The position numbers and the translations under genes were made by a program. From positions 992,001-1,056,000 of the forward strand of contig NC_044029.1 in assembly GCF_900496995.4 (NCBI RefSeq): a stretch of DNA of 64,000 nucleotides. Reading direction: 5' to 3'. Positions 1 to 11,600 of this stretch are shown one piece after another. How positions within the stretch are numbered: position 1 is the stretch's first letter; each line of letters opens with the position of its first letter. The notes below the pieces were generated by a model. It was not told the origin of the DNA. It worked only from the letters and a program-made list of their open reading frames with translations, and made no database searches. This DNA is from Aquila chrysaetos chrysaetos (taxonomy: Eukaryota; Chordata; Aves; Accipitriformes; Accipitridae).

Positions 1-872
1 TTTTGTCTGCAGGGATCACAGCCTGGGGCGGCAGGGGTGGGGAGGGAGGGTTTGCAGGGGTGGGCAGAGGCAGCCTGGGGAGCTCGGCTGGGGCGCGTGG
101 TCAGGAGTCAGAGCTGGGAGAGAGGCTGGTGCTAGAGCAGAAATCAGAAAATGCGTCAGGGTAAATAGGTGTAGAGATTTTCATGTCTTTAAATTTCCTT
201 CCCCCTCTCCACCGTGGTCTCTAGGTGATGAGGAACGGGTTGGAGGTGAACATGAAGAAATAAAAAGGACTACTCTTTCTCTCCCTCTCTGTCTCTTCTC
301 CACTGATCTCTGGAGGAGAGCCAGGCAGAGCTGGGAGTGGGCACAAAAGTAACAGTGGATAGATAGGTTGTCCTCGGGAGTACCTGAGGCGTGTTTACGA
401 GTGGGCAGGAGTGGGGATGTGTAGGGCTGATGCTCCTGCTCCCACCTCTTCTCCCATCAGGTGTAGGGCTCAGCCATCCCCGCGAGCTGATCAGAGCGAG
501 TCCTGGCTGGGGCAGAGCCGGGCGCAGACCGGCCGATGATCTTCCTGCTGCTCTAGCCCTACAGCATTCCTGCTGAAAATAGGCCAGGACAGGCTCTTCC
601 CAGCACGTTGCTCCGTCAGAAGAGATGAGCTCCATCCCACGGAGAAACAGAGTGAGCGGGGACAGGATGGCCAGAGCGGTGTCTGAAAGCTGTGTTTGAC
701 GAATGAGAGGGGCTACAGGGGTGCCTGTGCGGGGAAAAGAGGACCCCTCTCCTCTTTTGCTGGTGTGGGTTGACTCAGTCTCTTCTGCAGGATCGACTCA
801 CTTGTCACCACGTGGCCCATTCCCCACACCTCTGCTGATGGGTGCTTTGTCTCTTTGCTCGCCGAGGAGCTG
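1..872. other. 3' flank / probable 3' UTR of GPRC5A
   Basis: On the minus strand this lies downstream of the GPRC5A stop codon. No AATAAA signal in minus orientation was found here, so the transcript end is probably beyond the left edge. The sequence is moderately GC-rich, unique-looking and without a convincing open frame or recognisable repeat. Confidence 0.5.
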
Positions 873-965
873 CTACATGGGGCCTTTCCCACCAGTGTAG
901 TCATGGTACGGGCTTGTCCGGGCCTTGGGCCGAGGGATGGAGAATTCATTTTGGGGTTCAATGGT
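873..965 (-). CDS. GPRC5A: GPRC5A last coding exon and stop
   Basis: Acceptor TTTGCAG, then 30 codons and TAG at 875-873. The peptide contains EPQNEFSIPRPKARTSPYHD, close to the human GPRC5A C-terminus with its conserved SPY-DY motif. It enters in phase 0 from the 53-bp exon. Confidence 0.88.
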   Translation of the reverse strand, partial: TIEPQNEFSIPRPKARTSPYHDYTGGKGPM

Positions 966-3607
966 CTGCAAAGGAAGCACGGAAGTCTTTAGCTTTCAAA
1001 ACTAGAGAGAAGTAATAAAATAGGGCTTAAAAAAAACAAAAGAGGGGAGGGAGAAACAGAGCTGAAGGTTTCCCGGGAGTGTGATTGATGGGTCTGTGGA
1101 AGAGGATCCTGGCAGAACAAACCATTACTGGAGACGTGTCACCGGAGGACATGTGGGGACATTATGTGAGCTACTAGACCTGGCTAGGCTGTGGTCTGAA
1201 GGAGGACTGGTGAATGGACATGGGGACATGCAGGTTGCCCACTCTGGATCTGCACTGCAACTTCCCGTGACTGCTAGTGGGAATACGTTCAGGGCACGGG
1301 CTGGGGAAAGGAGCACAATCTCCCGAGGGAAGGGCACAGTCTACTGCAAGAACGGACTTCTTGTGTGATGTCAAATCCAGAAGTACTGAAAACCACAACC
1401 TCAGACTTTGCCTTGGGCCCCTCTTGCCTCCCCATGTCCCTGGGCATGTCGCAGCTCCCTCCCCCCAGCCACAGGCACCTCCATGAACACAAGTCACGGT
1501 GTCGCCCGGCTCCATGCGAAGCACCTGCCTGCCTCCACAGAGCTTGCTCTAGGTCCATTTGTCTTTGCCCCTTCCCTTTCCCTTCCCTTCAGTGCCTGAA
1601 CAATAGCCTACATGTGGTGAAATGGGTGAAGGGGGGCATGAACTTACCTTCATCTGAAAGTGAGAGGAGTATGGGGAGTAGCTGAGGTCTCCTGTGTCTC
1701 CTGAGTCACAAGACAAGAGGTGGGGAAAGACGGTGAGTTAGCATTATGTGGTAGCTTGGAAATGCCACATGAAGGGAGAATCAAAGGGCCTGTGGCTACG
1801 TTAGCAGCTGCTTTTAGACTGATCAATTATGCGATATGCAGGCAGGAATGGGTTAAAATCCACGGGTGGGTGACATTAAATATTTCCTTATGAAAGCAGG
1901 AATGAATGGTATTGTAAATAACAGGACATAGGTGGCCTTGGAGTTTAGACACCTCCCGTTGCCTCACAATTACTGTCATCATCCAGCCAAATCCCTCCCA
2001 CTGGCATGCCCACGACCCCCTCTGCAGTATTCCCTGGGAGAGCATAGCCTTTCTTGGCTATTATTTACAAACCTGGAGGTCTGACTCCAGGGGACAAATG
2101 TGATCTCCATAGCAGATCTGTGGGGAGTGCAGTCACATCTCCTACCCATAGATTTGGGAAACCTCAATTGATAAAACATTTTGCTTTGGCCAAGTAGGCA
2201 TGAGACCCATACAGAAAAGTAAGACCTCCTTGCCTCCTTTTTGGATAATGGGTTCATTTTTAAATGGATAATGGGAACCAGATCAGAACTGGAATAAATA
2301 ATCTCCAAGGTATAACCTGGAGAGGTCTGAAGAGCTGGAGCATTTCTAAGAGACAAACAAAAACCTGAATTTTTACAGACTTCCCAGACATAACAGAATC
2401 ATAAGGAGTTATGTCTCAGCCCTGACACGCAGTAAGTCTCCTACTCAGTCACTCCTCCTACACATCTTTGGCTTTTGCATTGGTCCTTACTCTTTTCCCT
2501 CTTGTCTGGAGATTCATTTTCACTTGCATTTCTGAAGTTTCATCAGTCTGAAACTTTTTCCTACCTCTAAATTATCCATCCTCTTCAAATCTTTTCTTGT
2601 AGCCCTCCTACCCCTTTCAGCTCATGAGTGGTGCATGTGTGCTTAGGGCTGGGGGACAGTGGAGTCGTTCACTTCATCGTACCTTGCACAATTTCGTCTT
2701 GGGTGTAGGCACGGTTGTCCACTCCAGTTGTCTGCTTTATGAACTTGGGTTGGCAGAAGTCATTTTCTGGAGGGTAGTCCCCCAGCTTCAGAGGGGCAGT
2801 GAGGAAACAAATTTCAGGGACGATATACATTATCAGGAAGATCCATCCATTGGACACCAGAGCAATGGCCACGACAGGATCATCCCAGCTACGTTTGCTT
2901 AAAACTGTGTTGCCTTTTGTGAGCATAGTGATCCACACTACCCAAATGGCAATGGAGAACAGGATAGTGACAAAGATGTGCGCCCCGTGTCTCTTCCAGC
3001 TTTTGTATGACCCACAGAATGTGAACATGGAAACCAAGAAGGTCAGAGCCATCAAGAAGAGCACGTAGATCAAAAGCATGACAAAGTCCTTGTTGGTCTC
3101 CTCCGCAGACATATTCAGAAATTTGTCTTTCTGGTTTACTAACATGGTGACCAAGTACTCAATGCTGATCACAACTTGTACCAGGGCAAAGGAAACAATG
3201 AGGAGCAGCAACACCAGCCAGGAGAAGGGCTTTCTTCCTCTCACTAGTTTGTTGAGGTTGCAGGCATGGGTGAGGAGGCATGAGAAGCAGAGAGCAAAGA
3301 TGACTCCAAATAGGAAGAAGCGAGTGGGGCGAGTCCTGTCATTGAGTTGAATGATGAAGGCAAAAGTGAGACCAAAAATGCCGAGCGTGCCTAAGAGAAA
3401 GAAGAAATAGACGGAGATCATGTGCCGCTTGCTGTTGTCTTGGACTTTACAGATGAGAAAGAAGAGCGAGCAGATGAGGAAAATGGTGATGAGGACGCCA
3501 GCTGCAGCCAGTGACTCCAGGACAATTCCCCAGGCCTTCTCCATGTCACAGAGTAGGTAATAGTCAGCATCGATGCTGCCGCAGCCTCGGGGAGCTGACA
3601 TTGGCAT
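873..3607 (-). CDS. GPRC5A: GPRC5A, retinoic-acid-induced class C orphan GPCR (three coding exons)
   Basis: Plasma-membrane seven-pass receptor of family C group 5; in mammals it is induced by retinoic acid and has no agreed ligand. Joining 3607-2683, 1700-1648 and 965-873 gives a 356-residue protein, against 357 in human. Visible features: a short extracellular N-terminus (about 1-23) without the large venus-flytrap domain, seven hydrophobic segments at about 25-53, 64-86, 95-117, 129-155, 175-198, 208-230 and 244-270, the family strings GIFGLTFAFII and KLVRGRKP, then a Tyr-rich tail with the conserved NRAYTQDEI. Exons 3 and 4 match the human tail (SPYSSHFQ; NEFSIPR). Two in-frame Mets (residues 1 and 3) could each start. 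Family members GPRC5B/C/D are less likely because the tail fits GPRC5A best. The introns (966-1647 and 1701-2682) hold nothing else recognisable. In human the gene follows DDX47 in the same orientation, as here. Confidence 0.93.
1648..1700 (-). CDS. GPRC5A: GPRC5A second coding exon (53 bp, cytoplasmic tail)
   Basis: Found by splice logic and family similarity: a pyrimidine-rich acceptor ending GACTCAG, 53 coding bases and the consensus donor AAG|GTAAGT. Phase is right: two bases complete codon 309, then 17 full codons. It encodes GDTGDLSYSPYSSHFQMK, which lines up with the human tail. Confidence 0.88.
2683..3607 (-). CDS. GPRC5A: GPRC5A first coding exon (all seven TM segments)
   Basis: Encodes residues 1-308 plus one base of codon 309. 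The 3' end reads CAAG|GTACGA on the minus strand, a usable donor, directly after NRAYTQDEIVQ. The open frame continues four codons past the donor only by chance. Confidence 0.93.
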
Positions 3608-3653
3608 CTTCTCACCTTCTTGAACAACCTCCCGGTGAAATGTTTCTCCAGAG
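3608..3653 (-). other. GPRC5A: GPRC5A 5' UTR part of exon 2, with splice acceptor
   Basis: On the minus strand, a strong pyrimidine tract (TTTTCTTCTTCTACAG) ends at 3654, so transcribed sequence resumes at 3653, 46 bases before the start codon. This implies at least one upstream non-coding exon, as in mammals. Confidence 0.75.
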
Positions 3654-6477
3654 CTGTAGAAGAAGAAAAGACACAGGCTGTCGTATCAAGCACCCGGGTG
3701 CTGCCAGCAGTGGGGAAGGAGGGGCAGGACCGACCTCGACCCCCGCCTCACCGGGCAAGGACACCGCAGTGCTAAGGACACGGGGCTGTGGGAGCAGAGC
3801 CATCCCCTTGTTTGGCATCGGCTCTCTACCAGGGGCAAGCCAAGCCCCTTAGCAGGAGGCAGTTCACCTCGCATGTCCTCTGCGCTGTGCCTGGGGTTGT
3901 GCAATGTTGTAGGAGCGTGGGGAGAAAGCGAGGCGCCTTAGCAGGCATTAGCTTGGTGCCCTGCAGCACACAGACTGAGCTTTTGTGGCTGAGCTGTCAC
4001 TTTTGTGATACAAGAGCAGCAGTTAGTCATAATACAGTTTACGCTCTTTTGACAAGTTCAGACAGCATCAGTACCTTGTACCGGTGAGGTTCAGAGATGA
4101 GCAATGCAAACCAGGAAACTCATTACTGTTTCTTTTCCCTTTTTTGCTTTCTCTGAAACACTCTTGGCTTTGGTTTATGGGTATGAAAGAAGGGGAACTT
4201 TAACTACCTTCTACCCTGCAGATAACCAACCTGAATGCCTCCAGAATAGCTCTTCTCACTCCAAATTAAATAGCAAATATAGGCCACCAACCATGAGCCC
4301 TAAACTCATATTCCTCCTTCTTCATGACAGTGCAGCAGTAAGAACTGTCTCAAAGACCTCGGTCCCCTCCCCGAGATACTGCCTTGTGCTGGCTGGAGGC
4401 CTGACATGTCAGAGCTAATGCTGTTCATTGCTTGAGAAGTAACCGCCAAGTTACTGCTTGAGGAGTCCACGAGTCAAGGATGGACAAGGTCTCTAATGCA
4501 CCCAGCGCATTCCTGCTGTCTCGTCATGAGGAGCTCAGCGCTGTCTGAGTAAGCCTGGTTTAAGCCCGTCTCACCAGGGCATAAGAGGGCTGTTTAGGTG
4601 AGCTCTGCCCATCGCCGAGGGGAATTAAGTTGCCTACTTCCTTGGCAGCCTGAAACGTGCAGAAACCACTGCACGAGGACGTTGGGCACTTCACGCAGGC
4701 ACTGACTGAGTTTAGATCCCAGGGGTCAGGTACTGCTCTCTAGGCACCAAATTGCTCAGTTAGTCTCAGGTCTCTAAAATCTATAAAAATGGGAGTTTAG
4801 ATACAATATCAGCATGAAACATGGAGGAATCTGGCCTTAATGGTGACCCACACTGGAAAACCAAGGGCTTTCTTTTCTGATATATAAAGAAAAAAGTTAA
4901 CCTTGCAAAATTTAGTCTTTAGTGCTTGCCAGGCCATTTTTCTTGATTTCCCCCCTCTAGAACAACATACTGCAGTTATGAGGCTGGTTCTAAAACCCTT
5001 CCAGCAGATTTTAGGGAGTGTAGGTTGAATCTTCAGTAAATGGCAGTTGATCTAATCAAGGAATGAATGAAGGGGGAAAATATCACTGACTCACTCTCAG
5101 CCCCACATATGCCTCAATGCGACCCGCTTATAAATGGTGGAATATTTTTCCAGCTTTTAACCTCACTGCATAAAAGGAGATGTGCAGCTCTTCAAAAAGC
5201 TGGCTACAATAAAATGCAAATCATTCAAATATGCAGGAACTCTGGACTCCCGTGGAGAGAATGGAATTAGTGAATAACACATGCAGGAGTTTTCACAAAT
5301 CATTGTTCACAAAATTTTGGGGATTTATGATCTCTTGTACAAATAGCTGAGTTATCTGGACATTTGTGAGTAATAAATAATGAACCTTTCTGGAAATCTG
5401 GAGAGCAAATGCTACAGTTTTATCCACAGACATTCACTGTTGATAAGATTAGCTTATCTATTCACAGCTCTGGCAGATACAGACTGGTGCCTGCTGTCGG
5501 GGCAGGTGGAGAGCTCAGAGAGCCAGCGTGAGACCCCAGGGCAGCACCGAGCACACCCATAGCTTTGGGTCCTGACCGGCGCTTACTGCAAGTGGTACTT
5601 GCCCCACTTGCCTGCCACAGCCCTTGGAACAAATAGGATGGGAAGAACCTCGCTGCCTTGGAGAACTTGGCCACTTGCACCGACTTTTACTCCCTTTTCT
5701 TTTTTTCCAGGGTAGATGTCCTCTGAGGCATGAAGAATCTCTGCACTGTCTCCTGGGTGAGTGTTGCCCCCCAGAAGCTGAGTTTGCTCACCCAGCACCT
5801 ACAGAAGTGTCTGGGATTTCCAAGGGGCTCTGCAGTCTGTGCAATGGAGCCTGTGCTGTGGTAACTTCACGGCTTACCCCAAATCAGGATTCTCACTTTA
5901 GTGCTGAGTCTTCTCCCTCCAGCCTGAGCCTCCTCTCTCATTGATTCTTGTGCATAAAATACACCCATCCAGCCACAAATTTCAAATCATTTCCCAGGAA
6001 AGTCTGCCGTAACTCCCCCCGCTCCAGCTGGCGATCCCATGTTAGAGTCAAGGGCGGGAGGCATTCTCCGTTCGCTGTGGCACCCCAAGCCCCTGCTCTC
6101 CCACCCCTCAGACCCATGGTCCGGCACGCCATCCCACCCCAGCTGCAGAAGGCAGGTCCGCCCTGGATCCTGTAGGACATTGCCTTGAATTACCTTTCTG
6201 GGTCCTGCCCGGAGAAGGCGACAGGGAGGCTCCGGCTAGAAAAGGCAAATTCCCAGTGCACCAGTAACACAGTCACCTCCGCTTCTGTAACCCCGGCCAA
6301 GCAGCAGCCCCGCGCTCACCCTCCTCGGGGAGCTTTAACACCTGGAGGGCTGAGGAGGTGTGCCTGAGCACGCCTATTCCAGTTCCACCGCCTCTCCTCT
6401 CCGACAGCACACAACTATGAAAATATGGTCCCGTGCCAGGAAATGCAGTAAAGCCTCCTGACGTCAGCGGGGCACTC
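3654..6477. other. Putative GPRC5A intron 1, no other feature seen
   Basis: If the exon proposed at 6,480 is right, this is a 2.8-kb first intron. It contains only short chance frames. A perfect TGACGTCA lies at 6459-6466, just inside the intron next to the proposed donor. Confidence 0.35.
6459..6466. promoter_or_regulatory. CRE-type palindrome TGACGTCA
   Basis: A perfect cAMP-response element palindrome at the edge of a GC-rich stretch, 13 bases downstream of the candidate GPRC5A exon 1 donor. CREB/ATF proteins bind this consensus. That it acts on GPRC5A is inference from position. Confidence 0.45.
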
Positions 6478-6479
6478 AC

Positions 6480-6960
6480 CCCCGCGTCGGGGTGGAGATG
6501 GAGCCGCTGCCTGTCCCAGCCCCGGGACGGCACTGAACGCTGCTCAGCCAAGCGCCTGGTACGGTGCTCCCCTCTCCGACTCCCGGTACCTGCCGGTGGG
6601 GACTGTGCCTAGGAATAGCGGCGCGTTCCCTCCCTGCTCCAAGCCTTTTTTCTCTTTGCACGCTTTCCTGGCAGGTAACCGCTTGCAAGGTGGAAGACGA
6701 GGAGGTTGTGGGATGCAAACGGGCCCACAGCACTTGGAGGGAGAGCGGCTGCAAGCCTGGCTCCAGGGACAGTTTCCTCGGGGCTCTCGCTGGGCGCTGC
6801 GGGGACACGTCTGCTCCGCTCGTCCCTTCCACCTCTGCCAGCGAGAGCCACGGGCTCCTTTTCCTGAAAAGGGAGGTTTGCCTTTCCTGGTGTCTCGCTC
6901 AGCCCAGCCCTGCTCTCTGAAGGCGCAGTTCTGTCTGCTCACGAGTGCTGAGTCATTTTG
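6480..6960 (-). promoter_or_regulatory. GC-rich segment: candidate GPRC5A promoter and non-coding exon 1
   Basis: This roughly 480-bp stretch is clearly richer in GC and CpG than its neighbours and lies 2.8 kb upstream of the first coding exon. On the minus strand it ends with a strong splice donor, GGGG|GTGAGTGC (GT at 6479-6478), which could join the acceptor at 3654. No TATA box is visible. The long frames that cross it on both strands look like products of high GC, not genes. The start site is unknown. Confidence 0.35.
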
Positions 6961-8235
6961 TCCAAATTGCTGGCCCGAACGGTTAATGACAAATTCCCCC
7001 TTGCTCTACATTGTGCCTCTGGCCTGACACACCTGTCGGCACAATCCCATGAAAAGCCCCAGCTATCGCCAACGTGTCCATGACTTCATCTGTTATTTTA
7101 AATATTAGTCACTGGGAGAATTTTATTATTCTGATTAAGGAATTGACATCAGGGCCTATCCATACCAAGCCCTCAGTCCCTACATACAGCCCCTAAGCCT
7201 GGAAATCCCTCCTGCTCTCTGGAAGTTGTGCTCCTTCCCAAAACTGGGGGAGCAGCTCTACATATCCGTGCTGAGGTCTGACTGCCCATGGTTGTCTCAT
7301 CTGCATATTAATTTTGTTTGTTTGTTTGTTTTAGGGCCCCTGGCTTATTTCTGGGTGCCAATCCCTTTCAAATGTCACTTGTGGAGATTGCCACGGAATA
7401 CATGCAGGAGAGTCCTCTCTTGCACCCCCCAAGAAGCACCCGAGGGCCTGCAGGGATGAGTGGCTCATCGAGTGAAAGGCAACGCTCGGTGCAGTCACTG
7501 CGGGGTGGCCCATGCTGAGCCCTAGGACAGCTCCTCATGTCCTTCCTACTTTTCATTTCAGTGTGAAATCCTGAGGCTTCTTAGGAAAGGACATAGCAGG
7601 TTTCTTTACATGAAATTAATCTCAGCTTTAAAGTAGGTCCCAGACTTAGTGAGCCAGCCAAGGAGGAGGCAGTTGTGAAAAATGAGAGGAGGAAAGGAGG
7701 AGTGATGGAGAGGAGTTTAGCACCAGCTCAGTGGGACCCAGCCTGTCTAGGAAGACATCCTGAGAAGCTTTCAAAGGTCACGGGTCACTGCCAGCCTATT
7801 TGCATCTTGTCAGAGCACATTATGGACTGCCAGCTACTTCCCTACATTTACACAGACACACAAAACCCCACGGAAGGCAGCATGTCAAATTATATCAGGG
7901 GGAAAAAAGAAGAAAAGATATGAAAAGTAACACTACCATTTTCCAGAATGCCTGAGAAATCCTTGAGAGTCAGTCATCAAACACACCCTGTACTTTCAAA
8001 AGGCTAATAAATGGGGCTACTTTTAAAAAAAACATCCCAAGCGACTTAGGAGCCCCAGTGCTGCTGATTCCTGGCAGGTAGCCTGAGCGATGGTGCCCAT
8101 GGCCCTCATGCTCTTGCCACGGAGGGTGGCGAAGCATCGCTGGTCTACATGGGTACAAATGGCACAACAATCACACCAGAAAGGTGAGATGATTGTCACC
8201 TCGCTTTAGGGACAGGATGCAACTTGCAGATAGAG

Positions 8236-8636
8236 GCACCTAAATTTAGATGTCTGATGGTTGTTACCTAAATGTGAGCTGGGTGCCTCAGCTCCCAAAC
8301 AGCCAAAAGCTCAGAAGGACTGGCCCCACTGATTGGATGAAGGTGCCTATTTCTGTGTGCGCTGAAATGCTCCCAGGTGTTGTTGGCTGGATTGCCTGGG
8401 GCCTCATCATTTGAGATGCCACAGGGTATCCTTCTCAGTTTCCAGGAACCACTCCAGGAGCACATGGGTCTCCCATACCTCCTGTACCAGATCTGGCAGT
8501 CCTGTGCAGATATTTTGGATACCCTTAGGCATCTCAAATCACCTTTTTAATGGATTGAGTGCTGAATTTCCACTAGCTATTTCAGGGCTGAGATGCCCAG
8601 CTTATATATAGGTACCTAGATGTAGATGTCCACCAT
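8236..8636. repeat. Imperfect inverted repeat (foldback or decayed transposon)
   Basis: The inner arms at 8409-8432 and 8516-8539 are near-complementary (ATTTGAGATGCC...GGGTATCC against GGATACCC...GGCATCTCAAAT). Outside them a second related pair appears, with CCTAAATGTGAGCTGGG near 8270 mirrored by CCCAGCTTATATATAGGTACC near 8600. Short motifs of the type CACCTAAATTTAGATG recur at both outer ends. This is the shape of an old foldback or non-autonomous DNA element; the family is not recognised. Confidence 0.45.
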
Positions 8637-11600
8637 ATGGACTTCATTCTGTGCATCAGCATCAGCATAGACAAATAGTTCATTGAAGGTACTGTAGCTC
8701 AGTCACCAGTAACTCAGTCACCAGCACAGGGATGGCATATAGGGTAGAAGAGCTGGGGGAAACTACCCTTGTGGAGCATCAGCTCACACTGAATAACCCA
8801 GGGGATCGCAGATGGTCCTAGGCACCAGTGTGTGGGCAATCAAGTTGACTCCTGGGTGTCTACAGAGCAGATGTCTTCATTGGAGGCAGTCATCTAGATT
8901 CCCACTATAGTTGGTGGAGAGAAAGAGGCACTTCCAGGGGAGTTTCAGTTGACCTGCTTCACGACAAACCAAATCACACCTGAGAAGTATCTATTTCTCT
9001 CCAACAGAGGTGAAGGGAGACCAGATAATGAATTTAGATACAGATCTTTACACTTGTCAGCTGAATTGCATAGCAAGTCTCCGAAATCATTTCAACATAA
9101 TCCAGTAGCAAAATGCTGGTAACGTTGGAAGTTCCTTTGGGTGGGAGGCTGTCGGTAGCAAAACAGCTTGCTTTGGCCATACCGCAGCCCTGGACAAGCA
9201 AGCTGGCTGCTGATGAATGAGAAGGAGCAGTAGCTAAGGCTGACAGGAGAGGCAGGGATGGCAGCAGGGACCGACCCCTTCAGGCAACAGGCACCCACAC
9301 CTCCCCTTCCAGTCCTCGGGCAGCAGGAGGAGGAGGAGGAGGAAGGCTGGGTTCTCCCTCTGTGTCAGCTCCACTCCTTTCCCCTTCTCGCTGCTGGCAT
9401 TGCCTGGCCCCGCTCCCTCCCGTGGGTGCCAATGCCCAGCACTGCCCACTGTGCCCTGGGCCAGCCCTGCTCCACCGGCTTCAGCGCTGCAGGGCTGAGC
9501 GGCCAGCGAAGGGCGAGTGCTGCAGCCCCTCTCAGCTCAGCCGGGTCTGGGGGAGAGAGCACGTCTGGGAGGTTCAGGGACTGAGTTAGTATCTCTCATT
9601 AAGCCAAGTAATAAAGCAAGTAGATGCCTGGGGAGAGACGGTGCTTGGCGCTCTGGAATGTGTCTAAATAACATGTTTATTTTTAGTCACTGGTATTGGC
9701 TGCGTTGTGAATTATGTTTGTGTCATTCCTCCTGCTTAGCTACCTGTGCAGTACATTGACAACACAAGAACAGCCTCACTCCCTGAAAAAATCCCCCCTG
9801 CCAGCACTTATCACAGTCATACTGAGCTAACATTAGAACAGCCTCCACCCTGTCCTGCCCCATCCATTTCCTTCGTCCTTCAAGCAGTTTAGGTATAAAC
9901 ATTATGACACCCTTGGAAACAACCTGGCGCAGAGGTGAGGGGTCTTCAGTCCAGGTAGCCAGCTCAGAGCACCTCTGCCTTAGACAGGAGCAAAGACAAG
10001 GGCAGGGGGTGTCCTTTCTGGAAAGGGACACGTGGTGCCCCTGCATAACACTGGGCTTTCTCCTGGGGGTCCTGTCCCTGAATCACTTGTGCTCTGGCTC
10101 TGAAAGCATGTACCCAAGGATTACCAAAACCCCTGTCTAAGAGCTGAATCCTTTTCCTTTGGAAATTAAAAGTGTGGCACCAAAAAGCAAATGTTATCTA
10201 AAAAAATTGCAAAAGAAACTTATACTAGCGCCCTTCAGAGTTGTTACTTGTCTCTGCAGCCATCAGCTTTTCCAAATTGCATGCTGTGCTCCCTGCCATT
10301 TTCAGTCTCAGGAACAAAATAAACATTTCTAGTATGCAACAGCGATGTGCTTTGCTTTGAGTGTTGATTGCTGCCTCCTTTCAAAGAAGCTCCTTTCTTT
10401 AAATGAGTAGGTTTTGGCCAATCCATTTCTCTTCCTGGCTCCTAAATGCCCAGATTCTTGGTACAGGACATTCATGATTTACTGGGAGGGGGAGAGATTT
10501 GAGCAAGTAAAGGGCAAGGAGACTTGTTAAAATACTGAAATCAGTGCTAGTGGGTATGTCCTATAAACAGAAACTTTCAAACCTGTGACTTACCTGCCAG
10601 AGCATCCAAATTGGTGAGAAGACCCTGTTTCTGGAAACATAATGGAAACGGACTGCCTGGTCCTCCACAAGGAACATAATGCTCTGCTGTGCTGCAAACA
10701 GGAGCACTTCTGTATGCAATCCCAGGAATGGCCAGCCTAGTACCTGGAAACCCAGGGGTAGGGGGTTGCTCCTGGAGCACCCGCCAAAACTGGGCTGAGT
10801 TCATGCCTTAGACTTGCTCCTATCCCACAGGGGCAGGTGTCACACTGTCTTTCATGCTCCACAAGTGTGGAAGCCAGAGCAAGAACAGGCAGAAATAAAT
10901 GGAAAGCAGCTAAGAGCACCTGTGGCTGTGATCATTTTGAGCCTTTTCATACAGCTAAACTGGTGCTCTTGAAGGCTGTGAGCAAGTTAAAAAAGAAATT
11001 AGATTTATCACCTCCTTTAGGACTTTCAACAGTACGCTGATAAACATTTCACTCACGACAACTGAGCCATTCCTCTAGACATAGTTTCCTGGGGGTATCC
11101 TGTACCCATCCACTTACCAGAGCACCTAAGAAGGCTCCTTTATGGCATTAACCTCATCTGATTTTGTGCTGATGTGTTCCCAAAGCAGCAAGTCACGCTG
11201 CTATGGATGAGTGGGTATTGTATGTAGACAGACATTTGGGGAGAAGTGCATAACTCTCAGGAAACAAGGGATCTGAAAACATACCAACCGGTGGGTTGCC
11301 TGATACCGCCAGAAAGGAAGACATGCCAAGGGAGATCCAGGAGAATCTGCATTTTCTCTCTCCCAGAAAGGCTGATCCCAAGGATGGGGAAATGATTTAG
11401 GAGAGAGGGGATGTCTGGCTGCATCTTTAGCTCGTGAAGCTGGACTCTAAGCAGGACTCCAGGACGAGTCAGCCTTTGCTTTCCCTGCGTGCCAGTCCTC
11501 ATTTTGGTACCCTTGCCTGGCTCCTAATAGTGTTCCCTTCAGTATTCCTTGCCCACTGTGCCTGGAGTAATTTTCCCTTTTCCCTCCTTTTCCACTCCAC

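Noticed and set aside
6564-7027. Overlapping frames of 118-143 codons on both strands near 6.6-7.0 kb
   Set aside because: Caused by the local GC-rich island; more likely promoter or non-coding exon of GPRC5A.
9258-9584. 108-codon plus-strand frame with a run of Glu
   Set aside because: The Glu run comes from a GAGGAG simple repeat; no splice or family support, and frames on both strands are equally open.
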